DNA of 64,000 bases from Parapedobacter composti (GTDB taxonomy: Bacteria; Bacteroidota; Bacteroidia; Sphingobacteriales; Sphingobacteriaceae). A program made the position numbers and the translations under genes. Below are positions 44,926 to 52,939 of the stretch, one piece after another. How positions within the stretch are numbered: the first letter of the stretch is position 1; every line of letters begins with the position of its first letter. The notes under the pieces were generated by a model. That model did no database searches and was not told the origin of the DNA. It saw only the letters and a list, made by a program, of their open reading frames with translations. Location: contig NZ_FOLL01000002.1 of assembly GCF_900112315.1 (NCBI RefSeq), forward strand, positions 248,001-312,000, given 5' to 3'.

Positions 44926-45004
44926 TATCGCAGTGATCGCTATGACAGGCATCTTGGATATGAGGCCGTGCAGCATCCACACCAAACAGTTTCTGTTACG
45001 AAAT

Positions 45005-45031
45005 AAAAAACCGCCCCCGGGGAGGGAGCGG
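45005..45031 (-). terminator. Rho-independent terminator of the DUF4397 lipoprotein gene
   Basis: On the minus strand an imperfect GC-rich hairpin at 45011-45031 (CCGCTCCC against GGGGGCGG with one mismatch) is followed by a TTTTTT run. It lies 70 bases after the stop of the gene at 45101. Confidence 0.65.
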
Positions 45032-45033
45032 CA

Positions 45034-45060
45034 TCCGTCGGCTAACTGCTAGCCCACGGA
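45034..45060. repeat. 27-base hairpin between convergent tyrS and DUF4397 genes
   Basis: TCCGT-C-GGCTA-ACTGC-TAGCC-C-ACGGA: ten base pairs with a single C-C mismatch and a 5-base loop, adjacent to the terminator hairpin. It may assist termination from either side; it has no T-tract of its own. Confidence 0.55.
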
Positions 45061-45100
45061 TCTTCAATCAACCTAAACTTTATGGAGAAAAAGAGAGTGC

Positions 45101-45850
45101 TTAATGAGTGAGGATGCCATGGCCAAACGCAACCGCCGGATCGGCTCCATCCGCGGTCAATCCTTTCGCCCATATCGTATATATCATGCCGTTCTTCGGC
45201 TCAAAATCAAAACTGTGCAACACATCACCGCTACTGTGGCCGATGATGTCAAACGTATATATTTCTCCTGCATCGATAAGCGAAAACGCCTCTATTTCCT
45301 TGAACGACTTGTCACTGGCTATCAGCGTATCCGCACCATGAACCCCAAAATCAAGCGACGGCGCATCAGGACTCAGGTGGATAAACCGCAGCTTTGCCTT
45401 TCCTTGGCCTGGCGCCGTCAAATCGTCCTCTATGGAGAGGATTTCCATATCGTCATCCTGCCCTACAACGTAAAGTGAATAAAACCGACCTGGTGTAAAC
45501 GTTACGGTCTGCCGCGCCAAAGGCTGGGTTCCTTGGGGGCTGCCGGCCTCAAACACACGCACCAGCCGATTGCCAGGCCATGCGTTCTTATATGGCAAAG
45601 TGTCTCCATATGCAAAATCTTCGGCCCGCCAAGATACCTGGTCGAAATTGAGTTTGTTTTGATCCAGCCCAATATCCAATAATTCGGAACCCGGCACAGC
45701 ATTCAGCGCCCTTACCGCAGCAACCGGATATCCTTCATTACCGCTGTCCTTGAGGCATGCGCTGAACATAACCATGCTTAATGCGGCTACCATTACCGCA
45801 AATGCCCATTTACACACTTTTTTTCTGAGTCGTTCCATGCTACGCACCAT
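45101..45850 (-). CDS. DUF4397-domain lipoprotein
   Basis: An envelope lipoprotein of about 249 residues. The signal region (WAFAVMVAALSMVMFSACLKD split by the lipobox FSAC) predicts lipidation. The mature part has two DUF4397-type beta domains recognisable by AAVRALNAVPGSELLDIGLD and LRFIHLSPDAPSLDFGVHG, a pattern common in Bacteroidota surface lipoproteins of unknown function. Starts are uncertain: ATGs at 45850 and 45838 both work; a TTG at 45877 is less likely. A TAAGTTTA element (one mismatch) lies at 45859-45866. The gene stands alone, convergent with tyrS. Confidence 0.8.
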   Translation of the reverse strand: MVRSMERLRKKVCKWAFAVMVAALSMVMFSACLKDSGNEGYPVAAVRALNAVPGSELLDIGLDQNKLNFDQVSWRAEDFAYGDTLPYKNAWPGNRLVRVFEAGSPQGTQPLARQTVTFTPGRFYSLYVVGQDDDMEILSIEDDLTAPGQGKAKLRFIHLSPDAPSLDFGVHGADTLIASDKSFKEIEAFSLIDAGEIYTFDIIGHSSGDVLHSFDFEPKNGMIYTIWAKGLTADGADPAVAFGHGILTH

Positions 45851-45973
45851 GATATTTTTAAACTTAATATGATCCAACAGTATTACTGTACCTATTTTTT
45901 ACTTGATGATGGTATAACGAAAACAGCCTACAATGTGCTACACCGTCAGAATCGATTATCTGTAAAAAATCCG

Positions 45974-45981
45974 TAAGTTTG
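45974..45981 (+). promoter_or_regulatory. ftsK promoter, -7 element TAAGTTTG
   Basis: An exact TAnnTTTG match 23 bases before the ftsK ATG; probably drives ftsK and lolA. Confidence 0.6.
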
Positions 45982-46004
45982 TCTCAACAAAAAGTATCGG
46001 TTAG

Positions 46005-48602
46005 ATGTCGGGAAAAGGGAACTCTTTCAGGAAAAATGTCCAACACGATTTAGAAGAACGGTCGACGGCACGCCGGAAACGCGAGCAGAAGCCAAAACCA
46101 GTTCGGAATCTACATCTGGCCTGGGGTGGAAAGGCAGTGAAAATTGCAGGGTTATTTTCACTCGTCTTGTCTGTGTATTTCCTCATCGCCTTTATTTCTT
46201 ACTTGTTTACATGGAAAGAAGATCAAAGCTATGTCTCTGCGGCTAACGGCGGATGGAACACGCTGTTTAAAACCCGTGAAGAGCTGGAGCTCGCCGGCAT
46301 CAATCCACCGGTGGTGGAAAACTGGATGGGCAAATTCGGCGCCCTGCTTGCACATCAATTTATCTATAAGTGGTTTGGCGTGGCTTCTTTCATCTTTGTG
46401 GCTATCTTCTTCGTTATTGGATACCGGTTGTTGTTCAAAGTAAAAATCGTCTCGATTTGGAAAGTCTTTGGCTACTCCGTATTCGCACTGGTTTTTTTCT
46501 CCATAACATTGGGTTTTATTCATGGCTTCATCTCCGACTACCCTCATTTCCTGGAGGGTGAATTCGGTTATTGGTCAAATCGCCTACTGCAAGCGCAAAT
46601 CGGAGCACCTGGCGTAGCCGGATTGCTCATTTTCACCATCCTTACCGTCCTTATCGTATTTTTCAATGTTGATTTCAAGTGGGGAAACAAGAGCCCTAAA
46701 CCTGTTTTTGCGGGTGATTCAGCGGAAGAAAAAGCCAATAATGTGCGTGCCGGAGAGCGGTATACACACGAGTCTGAGTACCGCGTGGATCCGGTGGAAT
46801 TTAGCCTTGGCCGCAATAACGAAGGGCAGGAGAACGAAAGCGCCACAAACCGACTACGGACGCCGCCTACCGTACAGGCAGATGGAATGGAAGAAAAACG
46901 GCCGCAAAATCTATCCAATGCTCCAAAACAGCCCTCAGAACCCCCGAGAGACGAAACGGAAGCCTTGGATTTCTCCATTGAAAAACCGGTAGAGAAACCG
47001 AGGAACGAGGTGTTATCGCCCCCGCTCGCTGTATCTGAAATCATTGAGGAAAAACCAAGTACCGCAGATGAACTGGTGGAGCGGGTAGGGCAGTATGATC
47101 CTAAACTGGATTTATCCGGCTATCAGTACCCTACTTTGGATTTGTTGCGCGACTATGGCTCAGGTAAAATTACGGTCAACAACCATGAGCTGGAAGCCAA
47201 CAAGGATAAAATCGTCGAGACCCTGGGCAACTACAATATTGAGATAGCGAAGATCAAAGCAACCATCGGCCCCACGGTTACACTTTATGAAATCATTCCG
47301 AAGCCGGGTGTGCGCATCTCTAAAATCAAAAATCTCGAAGACGACATCGCACTCAGTCTGGCCGCGTTGGGTATCCGCATCATTGCTCCGATGCCCGGTA
47401 AAGGCACCATCGGCATTGAAGTGCCGAACAGCCATCCAGAAATGGTGTCTATGCGCTCTGTATTGGCCACAGAGAAATTCCAGCATACCGACATGGATCT
47501 TCCCATAGCGCTGGGCCGGACGATATCAAACGAGGTGTATATTGCAGACCTCGCCAAGATGCCCCACCTATTGGTGGCGGGAGCTACTGGCCAAGGTAAA
47601 TCAGTGGGCATCAATGCTATATTAACCTCATTGCTCTATAAAAAACATCCAGCTGAGTTAAAGCTGGTACTTGTAGACCCGAAAAAAGTGGAGCTCTCGC
47701 TCTTTAAAAAGATAGAACGGCACTTCCTGGCGAAATTACCCGGCGAAGAAGACGCTATCATTACTGATACAAAAAAGGTTATCAACACGCTGAATTCGCT
47801 ATGTATTGAAATGGATGCACGCTACGACCTGCTGAAGAATGCGCAGGTGCGTAACCTAAAGGAATACAATGCGAAGTTCATCAATCGTAGGCTCAATCCT
47901 GAAGAAGGCCACCGTTACCTTCCTTTCATTGTCCTGATCATTGACGAGTTTGCAGACTTGATGATGACCGCCGGCAAAGAGGTGGAAACCCCCATTGCCC
48001 GGCTGGCGCAATTGGCCCGGGCCGTGGGTATCCACTTGGTCATTGCCACTCAACGCCCGTCGGTTAACATCATTACAGGTACCATCAAAGCTAACTTCCC
48101 AGCACGGCTCGCTTTCAGGGTTCTCTCCAAAGTCGATTCGCGCACTATCCTCGATTCAGGTGGCGCCGACCAGCTCATCGGACGGGGGGATATGCTTCTG
48201 GCCACAGGAAGCGACCTGATACGGATACAATGTGCTTTCGTTGATACGCCGGAAGTAGAAGAAATATCTGACTTCATCGGCAGCCAGCGGGGCTATCCTT
48301 CGGCCATGCTTCTCCCGGAATATGTAGGGGAAGACGGCGAAGGTGGCTTGGAAGATTTTGATCTGAGCGACCGTGATGCCATGTTTGAAGAAGCCGCCCG
48401 CCTGGTGGTATTGCACCAGCAAGGCTCTACCTCCCTCATCCAACGCAAACTCAAATTAGGGTATAACCGTGCCGGACGCATAATCGACCAATTGGAAGCC
48501 GCAGGTATTGTAGGGCCGTTTGAAGGCAGTAAGGCCCGTGAAGTACTTTTTCCTGACGAGTATTCATTGGAACAGTTTTTGGAAGGGTTAAAGAAAGATT
48601 GA
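46005..48602 (+). CDS. ftsK: DNA translocase FtsK
   Basis: An 865-residue septal DNA pump that clears and aligns chromosome ends at division. The N-terminus has a basic cytoplasmic start and about four membrane helices within residues 45-230, then an acidic and Pro-rich linker of about 120 residues. The motor domain carries Walker A GATGQGKS near residue 525 and Walker B LIIDEFADLMM. A C-terminal gamma winged-helix domain (QGSTSLIQRKLKLGYNRAGR) should read KOPS-like sites. Length is typical for the phylum. lolA follows after 16 bases. Confidence 0.96.
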   Translation: MSGKGNSFRKNVQHDLEERSTARRKREQKPKPVRNLHLAWGGKAVKIAGLFSLVLSVYFLIAFISYLFTWKEDQSYVSAANGGWNTLFKTREELELAGINPPVVENWMGKFGALLAHQFIYKWFGVASFIFVAIFFVIGYRLLFKVKIVSIWKVFGYSVFALVFFSITLGFIHGFISDYPHFLEGEFGYWSNRLLQAQIGAPGVAGLLIFTILTVLIVFFNVDFKWGNKSPKPVFAGDSAEEKANNVRAGERYTHESEYRVDPVEFSLGRNNEGQENESATNRLRTPPTVQADGMEEKRPQNLSNAPKQPSEPPRDETEALDFSIEKPVEKPRNEVLSPPLAVSEIIEEKPSTADELVERVGQYDPKLDLSGYQYPTLDLLRDYGSGKITVNNHELEANKDKIVETLGNYNIEIAKIKATIGPTVTLYEIIPKPGVRISKIKNLEDDIALSLAALGIRIIAPMPGKGTIGIEVPNSHPEMVSMRSVLATEKFQHTDMDLPIALGRTISNEVYIADLAKMPHLLVAGATGQGKSVGINAILTSLLYKKHPAELKLVLVDPKKVELSLFKKIERHFLAKLPGEEDAIITDTKKVINTLNSLCIEMDARYDLLKNAQVRNLKEYNAKFINRRLNPEEGHRYLPFIVLIIDEFADLMMTAGKEVETPIARLAQLARAVGIHLVIATQRPSVNIITGTIKANFPARLAFRVLSKVDSRTILDSGGADQLIGRGDMLLATGSDLIRIQCAFVDTPEVEEISDFIGSQRGYPSAMLLPEYVGEDGEGGLEDFDLSDRDAMFEEAARLVVLHQQGSTSLIQRKLKLGYNRAGRIIDQLEAAGIVGPFEGSKAREVLFPDEYSLEQFLEGLKKD

Positions 48603-48618
48603 AAGGATCAGTAGGGAC

Positions 48619-49281
48619 ATGAACAAATTAATAACCAACAGCCGAATACTGCTGCTATTCCTGACAGCTACTGCTCTACATGGGTATCCCCAAACGGATG
48701 CTGCTGCCGGGGCTATTTTAACCCAGGTAAGTAAGACGTATCAGGGCTATAAAACGCTCCAGGCAGATTTTACCATCACCGTACAGCAACCGCAACAAGC
48801 AGGGAAATATACGGAATCAGGTACGATATACATGCAGGCAGCTTCGGGAAAATACCGCATAACCACTGGCGGCCAAGAGCTAATCAGTGACGGCAAAACG
48901 CAGTGGGCGGTATTGCGGGACGAAGAGGAAGTACAAGTGACAACAGCTGACCATTCGTCAGCCAGCATCTCGCCAGCCAACATTTTTACGTTCTATCAAA
49001 AAGGTTACAAATACGTTACCGCGCCAAGCGAGCGGGCTGGAAACATTCAGTTGCACGTCGTTGAATTGGCTCCCGAAAATACGCACACGCCGTATTTCAA
49101 AATAAAGCTACGTATCAATAAGGCGACGCATCTGATACACGATGTAACCATTTTTGATAAAAGCGGGGCCAGATACAGCTATACCATCAAAAGCACTAAA
49201 GGCAATGTGCCAATCGCGGCGAATCAGTTCGTATTTAATCCAAGCGATTTTCCTGGGATGGAGATTGTAGACCTCCGGTAG
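48619..49281 (+). CDS. LolA-like outer-membrane lipoprotein carrier
   Basis: A 220-residue exported protein of the LolA family, which ferries lipoproteins from the inner to the outer membrane. A signal peptide ends near HGYPQTDA. The mature protein has the LolA half-barrel pattern: TLQADFTITVQQPQQ, SGTIYMQAASGKYRI, ELISDGKTQWAVL. Bacteroidota LolA is often encoded directly after ftsK, as here. It is convergent with the lytic transglycosylase gene, with only 3 bases between the stops. Confidence 0.87.
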   Translation: MNKLITNSRILLLFLTATALHGYPQTDAAAGAILTQVSKTYQGYKTLQADFTITVQQPQQAGKYTESGTIYMQAASGKYRITTGGQELISDGKTQWAVLRDEEEVQVTTADHSSASISPANIFTFYQKGYKYVTAPSERAGNIQLHVVELAPENTHTPYFKIKLRINKATHLIHDVTIFDKSGARYSYTIKSTKGNVPIAANQFVFNPSDFPGMEIVDLR

Positions 49282-49284
49282 CGG

Positions 49285-50094
49285 TTATAACTTATCCGAA
49301 TCTCCAGCCTCAGGGGCAGCATCGGCCAATAACGTCCGACCCTTCCGGTAACCGTGCCGATCAGGATTTTCGATGATTTCTTTTACTGAAATCAATTTAT
49401 ACACGTATGCCCCGGTTTCTTTATTCAGTTTCAGCTTGAAATAATTGTCTTCCCGCTGCTTACTGATAGCCCGCTGCAGATTTCCCTCGCCGATATTGAA
49501 GGCCGCAGCAACCAATGTCCAGCTGTTGAACTCGCGGTATAGCGCCCGAAGGTATTTGGCAGCAGCAACGGTAGACTTCTCGATATGCTGGCGTTCATCC
49601 ACCTCGCCGTCTACCCGCAATCCGAATTGGCGCGCGGTATGCGGCATAAATTGCCAGTAGCCAGATGCCCCGCGGTGGGACGTCGTACCACTGGTGAAAC
49701 CACTTTCCACCAAAGGAATGTATTTGAAATCCTCAGGAATACCATACTTTCGCAAAATTGTTGCTACTTGTGGCAACGCCTTTCTCGCACGGTTGTGCAA
49801 TAAATAAGAACGTCGCTCCTTATATGAGTATGCTTTAAGATAACGCATCATCTTACGTTCGATTTGCTGATCACCCAGTGGCAGGCTTTCATTAGCAAAA
49901 CTCAATGATGCAAAGTACGAGGTGTTGCGGATATCACTAATGTCATTATCTTGCAACAGCGCTCCCTGAGATAGGGAATCCAGTTGTCGTGCGTAAGGTG
50001 CCGCTGTATTGGCCGCTACATGAAAAGAATATAGCTTCGAAAACAACACCAGAAACAAAACCACACCACAACAGAGCAGTTGTTTTTTTATCAT
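49285..50094 (-). CDS. Lytic transglycosylase with SLT (GH23) domain
   Basis: A 269-residue periplasmic or membrane-anchored murein lyase. The ATG at 50092-50094 gives a clean signal, MIKKQLLCCGVVLFLVLF; the TTG at 50121 would add nine residues. The SLT domain starts with EDFKYIPLVESGFTSG, where the Glu of ESGF is the catalytic acid, followed by GASGYWQFMPHTARQFG, the AAAKYLRALY helix and an AAAFNIGEG motif. No LysM domain is visible. A promoter and a GTTAAA direct repeat lie upstream. Confidence 0.92.
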   Translation of the reverse strand: MIKKQLLCCGVVLFLVLFSKLYSFHVAANTAAPYARQLDSLSQGALLQDNDISDIRNTSYFASLSFANESLPLGDQQIERKMMRYLKAYSYKERRSYLLHNRARKALPQVATILRKYGIPEDFKYIPLVESGFTSGTTSHRGASGYWQFMPHTARQFGLRVDGEVDERQHIEKSTVAAAKYLRALYREFNSWTLVAAAFNIGEGNLQRAISKQREDNYFKLKLNKETGAYVYKLISVKEIIENPDRHGYRKGRTLLADAAPEAGDSDKL

Positions 50095-50167
50095 TAATAA
50101 CCTTTCTGTAACGAATGGCAAACAGCAATACTTATGCCATAAATTACTTATTCCAAAAAGCTGGCTG

Positions 50168-50175
50168 CAAAAATA
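50168..50175 (-). promoter_or_regulatory. Lytic transglycosylase promoter, -7 element TATTTTTG
   Basis: The minus strand reads TATTTTTG, matching TAnnTTTG, 73 bases before the ATG at 50094. Confidence 0.5.
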
Positions 50176-50222
50176 AAAATTATAATGTTAATTCACAAAT
50201 AGTTATAAAAATACGCTTGACA

Positions 50223-50238
50223 TTTAACAACTTTTAAC
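50223..50238 (-). promoter_or_regulatory. GTTAAA-N4-GTTAAA direct repeat, candidate activator site (copy 2)
   Basis: On the minus strand this is GTTAAAAGTTGTTAAA, differing by one base from the copy at 41030-41045. It starts 47 bases upstream of the lytic transglycosylase -7 element, against 48 bases for copy 1. Confidence 0.45.
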
Positions 50239-50304
50239 GTAAATTTTGAAGCTGTTTTATGGAGAAAACGTTAAGTCCCTTCCTAATAAGCCCATATTTT
50301 TGCC

Positions 50305-50312
50305 TATCTTTG
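50305..50312 (+). promoter_or_regulatory. Pseudouridine synthase promoter, -7 element TATCTTTG
   Basis: An exact TAnnTTTG match 26 bases before the ATG at 50339. Confidence 0.6.
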
Positions 50313-50338
50313 TGACTTACATTTTTTAGGTAATCATC

Positions 50339-51325
50339 ATGCCGTTCAGCAACAAAAGGAACAGTCGAGACGACAAATCCAAACGTCCGGGTAAATCAAC
50401 CTCCAACATATCCAACACAGGCCATCATAAACCCGGGAGGCGTGGCACGAACCCTTCCCGGGATAACCGCCCCGGCTCAACCGACGATTTCCGGGAAAAA
50501 CGGGACAGCAGTGTTGGTTATGAGAAAAAGGGGCAAACGCGCCCATACAGTGGAGGTAAACGCCGGGAGCGAACTAAACCCGTTGCAGCGTCCTTCGCTG
50601 ACGACAACGGATTAGTAAGACTTAACCGATATATCGCCAATTCCGGCGTCTGTTCCCGACGCAAAGCCGATGAATTGATTCAGGCAGGCGTCATCACCGT
50701 CAATGGCAATGTGGTTACAGAACTTGGAACGAAAGTAGATCCTGCAAAAGATGAAGTCCGATACAATGGAGAACGCTTGAAACGGGAAAAAATGGTGTAT
50801 GTGCTCCTCAACAAACCAAAAGATTATATTACCACCACCGACGATCCGCAGGAGCGGCGCACGGTAATGCACTTGGTTGCCAGCGCCACAAGAGAACGGA
50901 TATACCCGGTAGGCCGGCTTGACCGTAACACTACCGGCTTGCTTCTACTGACCAACGACGGCAGCCTGGCCGAAAAGCTTTCGCATCCCCGCAACAATGT
51001 GATCAAAATCTACCACGTTGAACTGAACAAAAATCTGACACAGGGTGATTTCAATAAGATATCCTTTGGCGTTGAACTTGAAGATGGTCTCATAAAACCA
51101 GACGCTATACATTATGTTCAAGGAGGAAGCAAACGCGAGATCGGCATCCAGATACATAGCGGGAAAAACCGTATCGTAAGACGTATTTTTGAGCACTTAG
51201 GCTACGACGTCGTCAAATTGGACCGTGTCGTCTATGCTAATCTGACGAAAAAGGATCTGCCACGTGGACGCTGGCGTTACCTTGAAGAAAAGGAAATCAT
51301 CCAACTCAAACATTTCATCAAGTAA
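50339..51325 (+). CDS. RsuA/RluB-family pseudouridine synthase
   Basis: A 328-residue rRNA-modifying enzyme. Residues 1 to about 90 are a low-complexity basic tail rich in Arg, Lys, Ser and Gly (many RRG- and SKR-like runs), probably disordered and RNA binding. An S4 domain follows (VRLNRYIANSGVCSRRKADELI), then the synthase domain with the catalytic Asp in VGRLDRNTTGLLLLTNDG and the KNRIVRRIFEHLGYDV motif. The fold matches RluB/RsuA, which modify 23S U2605 or 16S U516; the exact target is not determinable here. The long basic tail is common in Bacteroidota homologues. Confidence 0.92.
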   Translation: MPFSNKRNSRDDKSKRPGKSTSNISNTGHHKPGRRGTNPSRDNRPGSTDDFREKRDSSVGYEKKGQTRPYSGGKRRERTKPVAASFADDNGLVRLNRYIANSGVCSRRKADELIQAGVITVNGNVVTELGTKVDPAKDEVRYNGERLKREKMVYVLLNKPKDYITTTDDPQERRTVMHLVASATRERIYPVGRLDRNTTGLLLLTNDGSLAEKLSHPRNNVIKIYHVELNKNLTQGDFNKISFGVELEDGLIKPDAIHYVQGGSKREIGIQIHSGKNRIVRRIFEHLGYDVVKLDRVVYANLTKKDLPRGRWRYLEEKEIIQLKHFIK

Positions 51326-51353
51326 ATAGAATCAACGATTAAATAAAAGTGCC

Positions 51354-51380
51354 ATATACTAAGTACTAATACCAACTACT
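51354..51380. repeat. Degenerate TACTA-type micro-repeat before the MazG-like gene
   Basis: ATACTAAGTACTAATACCAA plus CTACT reads as four or five degenerate copies of a 6-7 base TACTA unit ending just before the ATG at 51386. It occupies the place where a promoter or ribosome site would be expected. Confidence 0.35.
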
Positions 51381-51385
51381 GAGAA

Positions 51386-51850
51386 ATGACCGATCCGAAG
51401 ACACTGACCGCTGTTGCTGAATTCCATAAGACTTTTAAACATCCCATTCTTCCAACCCCCACAATTCCGGATGAAAAACGTTGTCGCCTTCGCCTAGCAC
51501 TTCTGGCTGAGGAGCTTAAGGAACTCGAGGAAGCCATAGCCGACAATAACATTACGGAAATCGCCGATGCATTGTGTGATCTACAATATGTATTGTCAGG
51601 AGCAGTACTGGAATTCGGACTAGCGGAAAGGTTTGCTGCATTGTTTGATGAAGTCCAACGCTCAAACATGAGCAAAGCTTGTAAAACCATTAAGGAAGCT
51701 GAGGAAACTGTAGCTCACTACCAACAGAAAGGGGTGGATTGCTTCTATGAAGAGGCTGATGGGCGTTACCTGGTCTACCGATCGGAAGATCGCAAAACAC
51801 TCAAATCTGTCTACTATTCGCCTGCAGACTTAAGGGGTATTTTAGGGTAA
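51386..51850 (+). CDS. MazG-like nucleoside triphosphate pyrophosphohydrolase
   Basis: A 154-residue all-alpha NTP pyrophosphatase of the MazG/PRA-PH superfamily. The metal-binding pattern is EELKELEEAIADNN followed by EIADALCDLQYVL, i.e. the EExxE and ExxD motifs on two helices. It should hydrolyse non-canonical or excess NTPs to NMP and pyrophosphate; the substrate is unknown. The last 37 bases overlap the convergent radical SAM gene. It follows the pseudouridine synthase gene by 60 bases with no obvious terminator. Confidence 0.82.
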   Translation: MTDPKTLTAVAEFHKTFKHPILPTPTIPDEKRCRLRLALLAEELKELEEAIADNNITEIADALCDLQYVLSGAVLEFGLAERFAALFDEVQRSNMSKACKTIKEAEETVAHYQQKGVDCFYEEADGRYLVYRSEDRKTLKSVYYSPADLRGILG

Positions 51851-52785
51851 TTGCGGGCTTGATACGCCCCCCTGCGCTCCAATTCCTTGTCAATGTACGT
51901 CTGAATCGCCGATTTACCCAATCCCCAATTGGGCGCTATCAGCAATTCTTGGTCAGCCAATCCAAACAACCGCTGGACGACGATATCGGGTCGCAGCAAT
52001 GGGATAAATTCGCAGAGGAAATCGGTATATTCCTCTAAGCTGAACACGTGGAAGGGCTCTCGTTTATACTGCACGCCCATGATTGATCCTTCGACGATAT
52101 GAAGATGGTGGAGCTTTACAAATTTGATTTGAGGAAACCGGTTGATCTCATCCGCATAGCGGAGCATCATCTCCCGCGACTCCCAAGGGAATCCAAAAAT
52201 GGTATGCACGCAGATGTCCAGCGGACTGTCCTTTACTAAGTCAAGCGCGCTCACCAGTTCTTCGTGCGTACAACCACGGTTTATCCTGTTGAGCGTGTCA
52301 TTATAGATAGATTCCATACCCATCTCCAAATCCACGTCATACCGATCGGTATAGCTCTCCAACAAGGCAACCTTCTCGAAATCGATACAATCAGGACGGG
52401 TGCCCACCGACAGCCCCACAACGTGCTCGGGTGCTACGCTTAACGCCTCGTCATACAAGGCCTTCAGGTAATGTGCCGGCGCATATGTATTGGTATTGGG
52501 CTGAAAATAAATCACAAATTTTTCGGCTCCATAACCATTTACGGCACGTCTGATCCCTTCTTCTACCTGTTCTTTGATGGAGGGCAGTTTACGGGCCGAC
52601 GCTGGTGTAAACGAATCTACATTACAATATGCACATCCTCCGTATCCTTTGCTCCCATCCCGGTTCGGACAGGTAAAATTGCCGTCAACGATAATCTTGA
52701 ACACACGCCGGCCGGCATATTTGGTGCGCAAGTATGCGCCATAGTGATTGTACGGCTTTTGTCCGATATCCAGTAGGGTACCCAT
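51814..52785 (-). CDS. Radical SAM protein, TIGR01212/YhcC family
   Basis: A 323-residue radical SAM protein. The cluster motif is CPNRDGSKGYGGCAYC, i.e. Cys-x12-Cys-x2-Cys, the spaced variant typical of the YhcC/TIGR01212 group rather than CxxxCxxC. YFQPNTNTYAP, GLSVGTRPDCI and LEMGMESIYNDTLNRINRG are further conserved blocks. The function of the group is unknown; an RNA or protein modification role is commonly suspected. The start codon is 4 bases after an exact promoter element. Confidence 0.88.
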   Translation of the reverse strand: MGTLLDIGQKPYNHYGAYLRTKYAGRRVFKIIVDGNFTCPNRDGSKGYGGCAYCNVDSFTPASARKLPSIKEQVEEGIRRAVNGYGAEKFVIYFQPNTNTYAPAHYLKALYDEALSVAPEHVVGLSVGTRPDCIDFEKVALLESYTDRYDVDLEMGMESIYNDTLNRINRGCTHEELVSALDLVKDSPLDICVHTIFGFPWESREMMLRYADEINRFPQIKFVKLHHLHIVEGSIMGVQYKREPFHVFSLEEYTDFLCEFIPLLRPDIVVQRLFGLADQELLIAPNWGLGKSAIQTYIDKELERRGAYQARNYPKIPLKSAGE

Positions 52786-52789
52786 GGTA

Positions 52790-52797
52790 CAAAGATA
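52790..52797 (-). promoter_or_regulatory. Radical SAM gene promoter, -7 element TATCTTTG
   Basis: The minus strand reads TATCTTTG, exact TAnnTTTG, ending 4 bases before the ATG at 52785, so a leaderless mRNA is predicted. Confidence 0.6.
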
Positions 52798-52850
52798 CGG
52801 GATTATTGTGAGACATCAGATAAGAGACAGGAGGCGCTGCTGGGCAATGA

Positions 52851-52883
52851 AAAAAAATACCGCCGGCTGAACGCCGACGGTAT
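52851..52883 (-). terminator. Rho-independent terminator after rpoC
   Basis: On the minus strand ATACCGTCGGC and GCCGGCGGTAT form an 11-bp stem (one G-T pair) at 52857-52883 around a GTTCA loop, followed by seven T. It lies 56 bases after the rpoC stop and closes the rplK-rpoC transcription unit. Confidence 0.85.
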
Positions 52884-52939
52884 TTTCAATCTTCTCTTCT
52901 GGCGGTTCATCACCAACACTATCCACCAGTTATCAACCG

